Shown: positions 6,976 to 17,022, counted from the first letter of the stretch. The stretch is 64,000 bases of DNA from CAYZQH01 sp050300015 (GCA_050300015.1 JBNKWZ010000027.1:1-64000), one strand, 5' to 3'. Made by a program: numbers and translations. Notes: generated by a model from the letters alone, not told the origin.

Positions 6976-8193
6976 CTAAAGCCTCTCGGCCAAGAGACCG
7001 AAACCTCTCCGCCGCAACCCCCTCACCCCACTCAATAAAACCAACGCCAAAAGGAACCTAACACCACTACCGCCTGATTTTTTCTTAGCTGCGACGGTTA
7101 ACACCACCTCTGCCGTCTCTGACTGCGGTGGCATACCCGTATCCGTCACGGTAACGTTGACATGGTAATCGCCGGCATTCAGTCCTGAGGGGTCGAAGCG
7201 AAATTGGCTGGTGCTGCTGGAAAGGTTATGTAACCGCACGTCACTGCCAGACCAATCATAAGTGTGTTGGTCGTCTACATTGGGGTCCGACACCTGTGCC
7301 TGAATAATGACTTCCCCCTCTTCAGGGGTTATCGTTAGATCACTTTGGCCATTTTGTTCAATTTGTAATTGCACAACAGGGCTTAAGTTATCCATCGGAT
7401 CTAACAGACGCACTGAGGCACTGACACCACTGGCATAATTCTTTTGTTCGTCATAGGCGAATACTACCAAATCGTAGTCCATACCAACGGTTAACCCCGT
7501 TAAGGTAAAATTTTCTCCCAGTCCGTTATATACCACCTCAAGCCCGCCCACATCACTTCCGGTTTCATAGCTTTGACCGTCCTCGGGTTGAGCACTGCTC
7601 GCGGGTGAACCCAATAATATCAACACACCATTCAAGTCTTCATCAGTGGGGTTTTGCCACATCACCTGAGCATTGGCATCGCCCGCCACAACCGCCAGAG
7701 CACTGACATCCTGCGGAGGCGTAGTATCGGTTGGGTTGGAGGTCGTGTTTTTCAGCTGGATATCAGCACAAGAGAAATAATTGCTCGGAGGTGAACGATC
7801 CAACATAACTTGAATCAGTTGCAAGGTGCATTGATCACACTCCATATCGGGCAACGTAATCGAGGCCGTGCGATAACGCTTACCATTAATGTCAGGAATA
7901 TTATCGATGAGTACATAATCGTCAAAGCGTTGATCTCCAGACGGGGAAAACGCTATACGAAAATACCCCTGGTGATAGATGGTAGCCTCAAACTGTACTT
8001 CTACCGTTGCACCGGCCTCCAACACCACGGGGCTATTCCCTCGTGCCACGCCGCAAGGCCCCGATTTGATGCCATCGGACAAACTTCTGGGCTTAACCAG
8101 ACCATTTGGGTCCCAACGAGTATGTGCGTTAGCGCCACAACATAGGCCCCACACACTCAGTAAGAACACACCTCTACACCATTGATGTTTCAT
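6976..8193 (-). CDS. LPMO-like secreted protein with FnIII/PKD-like domains and GlyGly-CTERM tail
   Basis: It encodes 405 residues. Signal peptide MKHQWCRGVFLLSVWGLCCG is followed by ANA and then HTRWDPNG, so the mature protein would begin with His (H24), as lytic polysaccharide monooxygenases require. A second candidate copper ligand is in ATIYHQGYFRIAF. This arrangement recalls the SCE4755-type monooxygenase-like family. After about residue 155 come a fibronectin-III-like domain (DTTPPQDVSALAVV onward) and a PKD-like domain (DPNVDDQHTYDWSGSDVRL). The end GGSGVRFLLALVLLSGVRGLRRR is Gly-rich, then hydrophobic, then Arg-rich: a GlyGly-CTERM sorting signal processed by rhombosortase. A frame open 46 codons further upstream is rejected because GGAG lies nine bases before the ATG at 8193. 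Substrate is unknown. Confidence 0.75.
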   Translation of the reverse strand: MKHQWCRGVFLLSVWGLCCGANAHTRWDPNGLVKPRSLSDGIKSGPCGVARGNSPVVLEAGATVEVQFEATIYHQGYFRIAFSPSGDQRFDDYVLIDNIPDINGKRYRTASITLPDMECDQCTLQLIQVMLDRSPPSNYFSCADIQLKNTTSNPTDTTPPQDVSALAVVAGDANAQVMWQNPTDEDLNGVLILLGSPASSAQPEDGQSYETGSDVGGLEVVYNGLGENFTLTGLTVGMDYDLVVFAYDEQKNYASGVSASVRLLDPMDNLSPVVQLQIEQNGQSDLTITPEEGEVIIQAQVSDPNVDDQHTYDWSGSDVRLHNLSSSTSQFRFDPSGLNAGDYHVNVTVTDTGMPPQSETAEVVLTVAAKKKSGGSGVRFLLALVLLSGVRGLRRRGFGLLAERL

Positions 8194-8340
8194 TGTTTCC
8201 AGCTCCATCAGCTTTACGCCAGTTTTGACCGCTATATCATGCACACCATAGCGGTTTACCACTATAGTACCAGTGACCTTGATCACAGCCCGAAAAGAAA
8301 TGAGGGAACCTATGGTGAGGAAATGAGGCAATATGCCGCA

Positions 8341-10650
8341 CTAGTGGGCAAGCTTACGGTTTCTGATAGTTTTTTCTGCATTCACAAGGATCACGTTCAG
8401 GCTTTCTAGGGTAATAGGCTTTGAAACATAGGCATTGACACCGGCAGAAAATGCACGCTCTTCATCTTCTTTCAGCGCCGCTGCGGTCAACGCCACCACC
8501 CAAGTGAAGCGCCCCTCTTTGGAGTTCCGAATACGTTTAGTCGCCTCTAAACCATCCATTAAGGGCATTTGCATATCCATAAAAATCAAATCGAAAGGTG
8601 TCTGCAAAAAGGCATCCACCGCCAACTTACCGTTACCCACAAAAGTAACATCGATATAGCCCAATTTTCTCAGCATGGAATCCAACACCATCTGATTCAC
8701 GGAGTTATCCTCCGCCACTAATATACGCGTCTTTTTGGTATTCAACGTTTCTTGGGTCATGGGAACTTTGCAAGCCTTATCACCCGAGACGATACAATAC
8801 ATGGCCTCCAGCAAACATTTGTAGCGCACAGGCTTTAACAAGCAAATATCCACATCTTTTTGATATTCTTTAGGCGCATTAATACTGCTCAGCAAAATAA
8901 TAGGCGTTTGCACATGATGAGGATTTTTTTTAATCTCACGAGCAAAGTCTCCCCCGTGCAATTTCGGCATACAGAAATCCAGCAGAATTAAATCCACATC
9001 TTGATCATAAGATAAGTATTTTAGGGCTGACTCACCATCTACCATCAGTTTAGGGGTCGCACCCATCTGCAAACAATTTTTTTCCAGCACCATACGATTG
9101 GTTTGATTGTCGTCCACAATCAGTATTGTTTTTCCGCACATGGCGCTGCGCATAATTTCAACTTCCGGCTTGGGCTTAGCATCGGTATATTCCATATCCA
9201 AAGTCACCTCAACGGTGGTGCCTTCGCCAGGCTGACTGATCAGGCTTATAGTACCATCCATCGATTCCACCAACTTTTTACAAATCACCAAACCCAACCC
9301 GGTGCCACCAAACTCGCGGGTGACACTGTTATCGGCTTGCGTAAAAGCTTGAAACAGTTTGTCTTGTTTGTCTTGCTCTATGCCAACGCCTGTATCTCGC
9401 ACGGTCACTCGCAGCTGACTCATATAGCGTTTAGTGTTTTTGGATATTTGCTCAACCTTTACCAGTATTTCACCCGTGTGTGTGAACTTAATGGCGTTGC
9501 TAACCAAGTTACTAAGCACTTGCCTCAACCGAGAAGAATCACCTTTCATGACCAGCGGTACAGTCGGGCCCACCAAAGCATTAACTTCTATGTGCTTCTC
9601 TGCTGCGTCCTTAGTAAATAACTCCAAACAATGCTCCACAACATCTCGCAGCTCGAACTCCGAATGCTCAAGCTCTAACTTGCCAGCCTCGATTTTGGAG
9701 TAGTCCAAAATATCGTTGATTAACACCAAAAGGGCATCACCCGAGGTTTTGATGGTACGCACAAACTGACGTTGAGCCTCATCCAACTGTGTGTCAGCCA
9801 ATAACGAGGCGCAACCAATCACACCATTCATAGGCGTGCGAATTTCATGGCTCATGACGGCTAAGAACGAACTCTTGGCCTTGCTGGCCATTTCTGCCTC
9901 TTGTTTGGCATGCTCCAAAGCCATTTCAGAATACACCTGCTCGGTAATATCTCGCGTGACACCCACCAAACCTATCACTTTGCCACCGGCTCCTTTCAAC
10001 GGTGTTTTTATCGATTCAAAATAATGTTCTTCGCCTTCACTGTCCCAGTTGTGTTCGCGCTTACGCCAAACACCACCCTGCTCCATAATTTGCTGTTCTG
10101 CCTCATAAATTTTGCGCTTATCTGCGTCGGGAATGCGCTTTGAGTCTAGGTCGGTGGTACCCAGAAGGGACTCAATCGAACGTTCACCGTGATACTCACA
10201 GAATGCCCGATTCCCCCCCAGTATGCGCGATTGCCGATCTTTGAAGTAAAAGAGATCTTCTAGCTGATTCTGCATAAACAAAAAGAAATCGGCTTGGCGC
10301 TTGACGGTCATAATGGATTCGTACTGATCGGTAACATCCATCAAACAGATACAACCGGACTGACGCCCGGTGGGGTTAAACGCACACTGCAGCCAAAACT
10401 GGCAACCTTCTGACGGGATAAAGTGAATATTCTTTGAAAAGGCTTGCTGCTCACTTAAAGCAGCAATGAATTGCGATTGAAAACTTGGGTCTTCAACGGC
10501 ATCCAGAAACAATGCCGGTGATGCCAAAAGCGCAGCCTCAGTGCACCCCATAAATCGTGTTGACCCGAACACGCATTGTGTAACAACCAAACGCTCACCT
10601 TGTAGGTCAATGCATAAGGTCACAACGGGGATGTGGTCTTTCAGGTTCAT
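8341..10650 (-). CDS. Hybrid sensor histidine kinase with two receiver domains
   Basis: It encodes 769 residues, predicted cytoplasmic. An N-terminal PAS-like region (1-110) is followed by a clearer PAS/PAC domain (about 120-238, ending IGLVGVTRDITE). The HisKA domain has phospho-acceptor H268 in SFLAVMSHEIRTPMNG. The ATPase domain shows NLVSNAIKFTHTGE, DTGVGIEQDK and FGGTGLGL. The first receiver starts KTILIVDDNQTNRMV with acceptor Asp in LILLDFCMP. The second starts TRILVAEDNSVNQMV with LIFMDMQMPLMDG. There is no HPt domain, so phosphate must pass to a separate protein. No response regulator gene is adjacent. Its signal is not evident. It lies upstream of the LPMO-like gene on the same strand with a 147-bp gap, so joint control is possible but not shown. 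Confidence 0.93.
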   Translation of the reverse strand: MNLKDHIPVVTLCIDLQGERLVVTQCVFGSTRFMGCTEAALLASPALFLDAVEDPSFQSQFIAALSEQQAFSKNIHFIPSEGCQFWLQCAFNPTGRQSGCICLMDVTDQYESIMTVKRQADFFLFMQNQLEDLFYFKDRQSRILGGNRAFCEYHGERSIESLLGTTDLDSKRIPDADKRKIYEAEQQIMEQGGVWRKREHNWDSEGEEHYFESIKTPLKGAGGKVIGLVGVTRDITEQVYSEMALEHAKQEAEMASKAKSSFLAVMSHEIRTPMNGVIGCASLLADTQLDEAQRQFVRTIKTSGDALLVLINDILDYSKIEAGKLELEHSEFELRDVVEHCLELFTKDAAEKHIEVNALVGPTVPLVMKGDSSRLRQVLSNLVSNAIKFTHTGEILVKVEQISKNTKRYMSQLRVTVRDTGVGIEQDKQDKLFQAFTQADNSVTREFGGTGLGLVICKKLVESMDGTISLISQPGEGTTVEVTLDMEYTDAKPKPEVEIMRSAMCGKTILIVDDNQTNRMVLEKNCLQMGATPKLMVDGESALKYLSYDQDVDLILLDFCMPKLHGGDFAREIKKNPHHVQTPIILLSSINAPKEYQKDVDICLLKPVRYKCLLEAMYCIVSGDKACKVPMTQETLNTKKTRILVAEDNSVNQMVLDSMLRKLGYIDVTFVGNGKLAVDAFLQTPFDLIFMDMQMPLMDGLEATKRIRNSKEGRFTWVVALTAAALKEDEERAFSAGVNAYVSKPITLESLNVILVNAEKTIRNRKLAH

Positions 10651-11092
10651 AAGAAATTGCCAGAGCTTTTAAACAGTGTAGAACACCTCTGTTTAGCGAC
10701 ACTCTAAATGGCAAAAATCCGGCATGCTTATTTCGCATTCACATAGCGCAACACAACACCCGTATAAAACCTTATAAAACAACGCGTAAAAGTATCATTA
10801 CGCGCCATCAGTTTTGCTGCGGGCTCTAAACCTTAATCACAGTAACGCACCCGTTCAGACTATTGGCAAGAGATCCCACCACCTGGCATCAAAAGTACTT
10901 TTCGCAGGGTAGGCTTCGGTTGCTTGGCACGATTAAACAATACTGGATACTCACTTAAAAACCTATTGATTGACCCAGCAATGAATATTGCCGGGTTAAT
11001 AAAATACGCATTCTAAAAATAGTAAACCCTTTCTATACCGCTCCTAGCCGCGGAAGCGCCACCCCTCCAAAACCAACCACTTCATGGCGCCA
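10651..11092. other. Intergenic region with one copy of the ATTAACCCGGCAAT palindrome
   Basis: There is no gene in this 440-bp gap. At 10969-11000 lies an imperfect hairpin, ATTGACCCAGCAAT-GAAT-ATTGCCGGGTTAAT (12 of 14 pairs), which matches the left end of the MITE-like elements at 47218 and 52906. The remainder is AT-rich and probably includes the kinase promoter. No further motif is supportable. Confidence 0.6.
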
Positions 11093-13039
11093 TTATTTTC
11101 CGGCGGTATTGACAGGAAGCCGCTCGAGAATCACCGCGGCACCGCCCGCGCGTGCCAACGCTAACAACAAGGTGTCTTTCTCGGTAACTTTCAACTCCCG
11201 ATAGTGAATAGCATCAGGCGCATCACCGTCTTCCCAAATGGATGCCTTGTAGGAGCCGGCAGGCAAAAACGTAAGCTGGACCGGCTCGGTCACACGCCCG
11301 TCTTTCTCACCTGCTCGCATGGCACCCACATACCAGGTGTCACCCTGACGTCGCGCTAGAACGATGTCTCGTGCCGGCTCGCCAGACACAAAACGCGTTT
11401 CATCCCAGACGGTGGGTACGCGCTGAATAAAGTCGAAACCAGCGGCATTGCGATACGCTTGTGGATCGTCGGAGACCATTTGCAGTGGGCTGTCGTACAC
11501 CACGTACATAGCCAATGCCTGGCCTCGTGTACTTTGTACGAATGGCATAACCGCCTGAACCTTGAACTGCTCGGGCTTTACATGCCTGAAGCCTCCCGGG
11601 GTATAGTCGATTGGACCAGCCAGCATCCGTGTATAGGGCAGGATCAGATTATGCTCCGGGGTTATTCGTGCAGACATTTTGTTCCACTCAGCACCCAGCA
11701 GTCCCTCCTGGGTAATGTAGTTGGGGTAGCTACGCTGCAGACCATCAGGAACGAAAGCACCATGAAGATCCAGCAGTAGGTGACGCGCGGCTGTCGCTGC
11801 GGCGATACGCTGGTAGAAGTCCACCATTTCCTGATCGTCGCGGTTCATAAAGTCGATTTTCACCCCCTTAATACCCCAGCGAACATAGGTGTCGAGCACT
11901 TCATCCATTCGCTCCGCCACGTGTTTCCAGTGTGCCCACAAAAGCAGATCAACGCCTTTGCTATTCGCATACCGCACCAAAGCCTTGATATCGATCCCTT
12001 TGGTTGGTTGGGTAATGTCGGTTTCAGGCAGCGCCACCCAGGCCTGCGCATTGGAGCCCAAGGCCCAACCAGCATCAATTAGGTAATAAGGAAAACCTGC
12101 CTCGGCGGCAAAATCGATGAAGCGGCGATAGGCCGCCATGTCCGGCTTCATCCCTTCTAGTGGGCCCGACCACCAATCCCAGGCGGCCTTACCCGGCTTG
12201 ACCCAGCTAAAGTCGCCTTTAGCATCCGGGTTCAAATTTCCCACCAGCGTGGACTCGATCAAATCACCCGCACGGTTGCCCATCACCACCACTCGCCAAG
12301 CGGTCTGTAAACCTAAGGCCGACTGAAATGCCGCACCCGGCCGATTGGGCACACGGGACAACTGTACGCGTAAACCTTGCTTCTCGGGCACCAATGCCGC
12401 ACCGGTATAGCCACGAAGATTGGCCTGGGTGATGGCATAGGCTGTTTTTCCAGATGGGCTTTTACAAAGAAGTGGTACGTCATAACGAACACCTGCTTGT
12501 AATTCAGACACTTTGCGATGTTCATAATCCGCTTCGTGCGCATTGTGCGCCACCGTCACCAAACAGTTCGGGTCCCCGCCTGGGACGAAGCTGGTAAGCT
12601 CACCTTTGAGATTTACTGGACCGTCCGTATTCATGCGATAACGAAAAGCGACGCCGTCATTGTATGCGCGCAGATCAATCAACAATTGACGCTTATCGCC
12701 TCGCTTTTCCTGAAAAACCAGCGTTGTGCCACGATAGTGATCAAGCGCCACCGATGCTTTAGTGGCGAGCAGGGGAATCGAGCGTGCCACATCAACATCA
12801 CTACGCGACTGTAACGCCAGTCTTTGCAATTGTGGGGCGCCATCCAACACCAGCCCCAAAGGCGATGATGCAATCACCGTCTCGCCACTCCGGGTGATAG
12901 AAAAATGGCTGGCATCTGGGCTAACGCTAACAGCAATGCTGCCGTCTGGCGATTCCAGCGTCGCGGAAGCTGCCAACAGAGGCCCAGCGGCCATTGTAGT
13001 GGTCAACAGGCATAGCGTGATGACGCATTGCTTTATCAT
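11093..13039 (-). CDS. Glycoside hydrolase family 97, retaining type (alpha-galactosidase-like)
   Basis: It encodes 648 residues with signal peptide MIKQCVITLCLLTTTMAAGP...LLA. The N-terminal beta-sandwich starts SATLESPDGSIAVSVSPD. The barrel has AWDWWSGPLEG, PYYLIDAGWA, LLLWAHWKHV, GIKGVKIDFMNRDDQEMV and YITQEGLLGAEWNK. Inverting GH97 enzymes (SusB type) lack the Asp of KIDF. Here it is present (residue 396 from the chosen start), and a Glu 55 residues later (451) is in GAEWNK. This spacing equals that of nucleophile D415 and acid/base E470 in the Bacteroides retaining GH97 alpha-galactosidase, as I recall it. The start is the ATG at 13039, with GAGGA seven bases upstream; an earlier ATG at 13081 lacks such a site. 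It is likely periplasmic and lies downstream of GH29 on the same strand. Confidence 0.93.
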   Translation of the reverse strand: MIKQCVITLCLLTTTMAAGPLLAASATLESPDGSIAVSVSPDASHFSITRSGETVIASSPLGLVLDGAPQLQRLALQSRSDVDVARSIPLLATKASVALDHYRGTTLVFQEKRGDKRQLLIDLRAYNDGVAFRYRMNTDGPVNLKGELTSFVPGGDPNCLVTVAHNAHEADYEHRKVSELQAGVRYDVPLLCKSPSGKTAYAITQANLRGYTGAALVPEKQGLRVQLSRVPNRPGAAFQSALGLQTAWRVVVMGNRAGDLIESTLVGNLNPDAKGDFSWVKPGKAAWDWWSGPLEGMKPDMAAYRRFIDFAAEAGFPYYLIDAGWALGSNAQAWVALPETDITQPTKGIDIKALVRYANSKGVDLLLWAHWKHVAERMDEVLDTYVRWGIKGVKIDFMNRDDQEMVDFYQRIAAATAARHLLLDLHGAFVPDGLQRSYPNYITQEGLLGAEWNKMSARITPEHNLILPYTRMLAGPIDYTPGGFRHVKPEQFKVQAVMPFVQSTRGQALAMYVVYDSPLQMVSDDPQAYRNAAGFDFIQRVPTVWDETRFVSGEPARDIVLARRQGDTWYVGAMRAGEKDGRVTEPVQLTFLPAGSYKASIWEDGDAPDAIHYRELKVTEKDTLLLALARAGGAAVILERLPVNTAGK

Positions 13040-13319
13040 CGAATTTTCCTCGGATCGTTGAAATGATTTGGGCTCTGACATTAACTGCAGAGGCGAATAT
13101 CGAATACAAGCCTAAAACCCCGCCCCAACCCGACTGGGCATGACTGATTCGCACATCAAGTTGGGCATAAAGGGGCTTCGCAAAATGGTAAGCGCCTACA
13201 CTGAATTTAGGCACCAGGGTCAGAAGGGCTGACCAGTCCCGAGCCGTATCCACATCTATTGAATAGCTCAGAGACAACACAAAGCCCAGTAAGCCAACCC
13301 CCTAAGCTACCGGTGGCGT

Positions 13320-14888
13320 TTAATTAAAATCAATACGAAATACGGTGGCCAGCTCATCCATATTGTTAGCCGAAGGCGTCATCAACTCTAGCTCATTTTC
13401 CACCACTGACCAGTCCAGGCTCGTTTGCTCACCAACAACAACCACTCGCTTTATCGGCGGTGAAGACGCGTCTATAAGATGCTGAATTCGCAGCGGTGTA
13501 TGCGCTGGAGGCATACCCAATAGATAAACAAAAACAGATTTTCCATCCTTCGATTTAGAAAAGCGTATATCTTTATCGCTGTATTGAATGGTAGCGGATT
13601 GTCCACCAAAGTGGCCTTCCTCAAACTCTGCGGCCCCATAACCGAAAATGTTGTAGGCCCTGGTTTCATAGACCGCTTCTTTGTGCTTATCAATCCACTG
13701 ACCAATACGAGACAGTATCGCGCGCTGCTCTTGTGGTACGACACCATCGGCTCTCGGTGATACGTTTAGTAAAACAATTCCTCGCTTACTCCACACGTCT
13801 ATCATATTTCTGATGATGGTCGAAGGTTCTTTATAGCCCATGCCTTCGGTATAACACCATGACCCATGACTTATCGTAATATCCGTCAGCCAGTAATCCT
13901 GGGAAATTTCGGTTTTACCGCCCTGCTCTATATCAAGCACACCAACATTGGACGGCAGGTCCTCCTGCTTGTACGCCACCAATGGTTCTTGGTTATTACT
14001 TACGCCGTGATTAAAGTGATGTGCAACCACTTTTCGTCGTAAGCTTTCCGGAATTCTATCGAGCCAAGAGTCAAACCAGATAATATCGGGTGAATATTTA
14101 TCAACGACTTCATTGACCTGAGACATCCAGTATTCGTGGAAAGCCTGCTCGGGCATATTGCCATATAACTTGCGCAGCTTTGGGTCGGTTGTGGCGGTGA
14201 TAAGATCTGGGTGATAAGGATAATGGCTGTTCCAACCGGCATCAGGACGACCTTGATCTGCCCATTCCGATGGATTGTCGGCGTATCGTTGTAATGTTCT
14301 TGCGTGATGAAAAGTGGCTATTGTTTTGAGCCCTCTTTTTTTGAGCTCTTTATACAATAAACCGGTTGTGTCCTTTTTCGGCCCCATGTCTTTAACATTC
14401 CATGGGTTGACGTCACTGTCCCACATCGCGAAGCCATCATGGTGAGTGGCAACAGGCCCCGCAAATTTTGCCCCCGCACTGGCAAACAGCTCTGCCCAAC
14501 TACTCGCATCAAATGATTGCGCCGTGAACATGGGTATAAAATCATGATAATTAAACTCAGATACAGGCCCATAGGTTTTACGGTGATGCTCATAAACCTT
14601 TCCACCCCATGAATCGCCGGGAACGTTCAAGTACATCCATCGTGGGTACCATTCACTGTCAAAAGCAGGGACGCTGTACACCCCCCAATGAAAATAAATG
14701 CCGAGCTTTGCATCTTTAAACCATTCCGGTTCCTTATTGTTTTTCGCCAGCGACGCCCAATCCTCGGTATAGGTCTGAGCCGAAGGAGTGCCTGCATTCT
14801 TCGGCGCTCCATCATCGCGTCTATCACACGCAACGAGACAGACCGTGAAAAAAGTAGCCAAAAAACACAGTTTTTTCATACAAAACAT
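13320..14888 (-). CDS. Glycoside hydrolase family 29 alpha-L-fucosidase, lipoprotein
   Basis: It encodes about 522 residues. The N-terminus MKKLCFLATFFTVCLVAC is a lipoprotein signal with lipobox LVAC, so the enzyme is membrane-anchored. GH29 hallmarks: EWFKDAKLGIYFHWGVYSVPAF, the substrate loop ATHHDGFAMWDS, and KYSPDIIWFDSW, in which D273 is the expected nucleophile. The C-terminal beta-domain covers about 400-522. The acid/base residue of GH29 is poorly conserved and I do not assign it. Two ATGs four codons apart are possible; GGA lies ten bases before the first. It precedes GH97 on the same strand with a 280-bp gap. The pair suggests hydrolysis of fucose- and galactose-containing polymers, possibly algal. 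Confidence 0.93.
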   Translation of the reverse strand: MFCMKKLCFLATFFTVCLVACDRRDDGAPKNAGTPSAQTYTEDWASLAKNNKEPEWFKDAKLGIYFHWGVYSVPAFDSEWYPRWMYLNVPGDSWGGKVYEHHRKTYGPVSEFNYHDFIPMFTAQSFDASSWAELFASAGAKFAGPVATHHDGFAMWDSDVNPWNVKDMGPKKDTTGLLYKELKKRGLKTIATFHHARTLQRYADNPSEWADQGRPDAGWNSHYPYHPDLITATTDPKLRKLYGNMPEQAFHEYWMSQVNEVVDKYSPDIIWFDSWLDRIPESLRRKVVAHHFNHGVSNNQEPLVAYKQEDLPSNVGVLDIEQGGKTEISQDYWLTDITISHGSWCYTEGMGYKEPSTIIRNMIDVWSKRGIVLLNVSPRADGVVPQEQRAILSRIGQWIDKHKEAVYETRAYNIFGYGAAEFEEGHFGGQSATIQYSDKDIRFSKSKDGKSVFVYLLGMPPAHTPLRIQHLIDASSPPIKRVVVVGEQTSLDWSVVENELELMTPSANNMDELATVFRIDFN

Positions 14889-15654
14889 CTAGTGGAATTC
14901 CTTACTTCAACACAATAGAAAGATCGACATTTTATCATCAAAACATCAATACAATTCGCCTTCAAGCCACTGCCCAAAACGTCAAACCCTGCGCAAGAAC
15001 CCCTGCGAGCTGCGTGCATCACGAAATGAAACTGGATGCCTATAGCAGAGTAATACCGCCCACAAGACAACCCTCTGCATGCCCATTGGACTTATTGGCT
15101 ACTTGGGGAGAATAAACGTAAGATTTATCGCTTTTTTACTGGGTTACTATTAAGCCGGCACGTCTTTGTGCCGCATTAACCCAACATAAAAGATTGCCGG
15201 ATTAATAGAAGGAGAGTTTGAAGTGTGTGGTTGGCAAAACCCTAACGAGACCTCATCTGAGCACTGACAACACCTTCGGGAAGCCCGATACCATCACGCC
15301 GAAACCCATCGAGCTATACGCAAACGACACAACCGCCGCGCCAACAGTGAAAGAGGCTACATTGCTGCTCATTGATATAGACCCATTTTCATAGCAATTG
15401 AGATGTAACCGTTTACAACTTTCGCCTTAAAGATTGCACATGCTTGCCTTTAATTCGTGCTCCGTAAGGGCTCCCAGTTCACAATTAATGCTCAACTCGC
15501 GTCACAATTGTGATCCGCTCGCACCTATGGCCAGCCGCATTGCAGTATGATCGAATTATCAGACAAATGTAACCCCAGGTATCTGTTGTCGCAGCGCTGT
15601 CAGTCGCGCGCTTGAGGTTGCAGTCGTATTAGATCTCACAAAATAGGCATATGC
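14889..15654. other. Intergenic region with an inverted short MITE copy
   Basis: No gene is evident between the divergent GH29 and esterase genes. At 15147-15208 lies a 62-bp element bounded by CTATTAAGCCGGCA and TTGCCGGATTAATAG. It is homologous, in reverse orientation, to the left half of the element at 47218-47393, including the GCAC...GTGC hairpin. The rest should hold the two divergent promoters. I see no clear operator. Confidence 0.5.
15147..15208 (-). repeat. Short copy of the MITE-like repeat, reverse orientation
   Basis: Inverted termini CTATTAAGCCGGCA and TTGCCGGATTAATAG enclose GGCACGTCTTTGTGCC. Read on the minus strand it aligns with the first 60 bases of the full element at 47218. 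Confidence 0.6.
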
Positions 15655-17013
15655 ATGACAATTAGATCACTCGCACTCAGCGTATTGCTGATGAGTTTGT
15701 TGGCCTGCGGTGGCGGGCAAAATACGGGTTCATCCAGCTCCAGCAGCTCATCCTCCAGTTCAAGTAGCTCATCCTCTAGCTCAAGTAGCAGTTCATCGAG
15801 CTCAACCAGTAGTTCAAGTAGTTCTAGCTCTTCCTCCAGTTCTAGCTCTAGCTCTTCCTCTAGCTCTTCCTCTAGCTCTAGCAGCTCGGGCACGATCACC
15901 GGCAATTTGGTATTGGCCATTAATGTGGGCTCCAATACGCCTGCCACACTTGATGGTGTTGAATATCAAAAAGATCGCTTTAGCACCGGAGGCCAATCCA
16001 ACGCCACCCCAGACCCTATTGCCGGTGTCGACGAAGATGCGCTTTATCAAAGTGAGCGCTACGGCACGCTGACCTACGATGTACCTGTGACCAATGCCAC
16101 CTACAGCGTGGTGTTGCATTTTGTGGAAATGTACCAAACCGCCGCAGGCACGCGCACCTTCAACGCCACCGTGGAAGGACAGTCTGCGGCCAGCAACTTG
16201 GACATTTTTAGTGAGGTAGGACACGATACAGCGTTAACGCGCATCGTTTCGAACGTCCAGGTTTCAGACGGAACCTTAACCATTGAGCTAGACTCCGTGG
16301 TTGAAAACGCCACCCTCAGTGGCTTTGCCATCTACTCTGCCGACGGGGGTCAATTCATTGAGCCACCCGCCCCGACCATCTGCCCCGCCAGCGGACCTTG
16401 CAAAATTTTGCCTTTGGGGGATTCTATTACCGATGGAGTAGGCTTTAGCGGCGGCTATCGCGTAGAGTTGTTTCGAAAAGCCATCAACGCCGGCAAAGAC
16501 ATCACCTTTGTGGGCAATAGTAACAATGGTCCGAACACGGTAGACGGTCGTTCATTCCCAACAAACCACGAAGGGCACAGCGGCTGGTCGATTGATGAGA
16601 TCGCGGGCATCGTGCCCAACCCAGCACTCAATGGTGACCCCGATATTATATTACTGATGATTGGTACCAATGATACCTGGAAAGATGAAGGCAACACGGA
16701 CCCAGCGAGCATGCAACGCAAGCTCGGAAACCTGGTGGACAAAATTGTTAATAACCAACCTGATGCACTACTGGTAGTGGCACTGATTACACCCCGTTAT
16801 GATTACGCCGAAGGCTTCGTCGCGCCCTACAATAATATTATTCCGCAGGTTGTTCAGCAGCGCGCGGACATGGGCTTCAATATCATATTGGGTGACCAAT
16901 TCAACGGCTTTCCGCGAAGCGGTATGCAGAGTGATAACCTTCACCCGAATGAAAGCGGCTACAACTGGATGGCCGGACGTTGGTTTGAGGCCATCGAATC
17001 CTACTTGCCATAA
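15655..17013 (+). CDS. Lipoprotein SGNH esterase with polyserine linker and malectin-like domain (CE3-like)
   Basis: It encodes 452 residues. Signal MTIRSLALSVLLMSLLAC has lipobox LLAC, then a run of about 55 mostly Ser residues (27-80) as a flexible linker. A malectin-like carbohydrate-binding domain (about 82-238) starts LVLAINVGSN and contains VVLHFVEMYQ. The C-terminal SGNH hydrolase has block I GDSITDG, GHSGWSIDEI, block III MIGTNDTW and block V DNLHPNESGY (Asp/His). This layout fits carbohydrate esterases such as CE3 acetyl-xylan esterases; deacetylation of plant or algal polysaccharide is the likely role, and the exact family is not certain. The ATG has AGG seven bases upstream. A hairpin at 17023-17052 follows the gene. 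Confidence 0.88.
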   Translation: MTIRSLALSVLLMSLLACGGGQNTGSSSSSSSSSSSSSSSSSSSSSSSSSTSSSSSSSSSSSSSSSSSSSSSSSSSSSGTITGNLVLAINVGSNTPATLDGVEYQKDRFSTGGQSNATPDPIAGVDEDALYQSERYGTLTYDVPVTNATYSVVLHFVEMYQTAAGTRTFNATVEGQSAASNLDIFSEVGHDTALTRIVSNVQVSDGTLTIELDSVVENATLSGFAIYSADGGQFIEPPAPTICPASGPCKILPLGDSITDGVGFSGGYRVELFRKAINAGKDITFVGNSNNGPNTVDGRSFPTNHEGHSGWSIDEIAGIVPNPALNGDPDIILLMIGTNDTWKDEGNTDPASMQRKLGNLVDKIVNNQPDALLVVALITPRYDYAEGFVAPYNNIIPQVVQQRADMGFNIILGDQFNGFPRSGMQSDNLHPNESGYNWMAGRWFEAIESYLP

Positions 17014-17022
17014 CCTGCGCAC

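Noticed and set aside
13082..13280. Open frame upstream of GH97 that vaguely recalls the C-terminal end of a maltoporin-like porin
   Set aside because: The similarity is only a loose aromatic/Ala/Pro pattern; no start site and no second conserved block.
15636..15947. Minus-strand frame encoding long Glu/Leu repeats
   Set aside because: It is the antisense shadow of the polyserine linker of the esterase gene. The same occurs at 19969-20421 opposite the GH5 linker.
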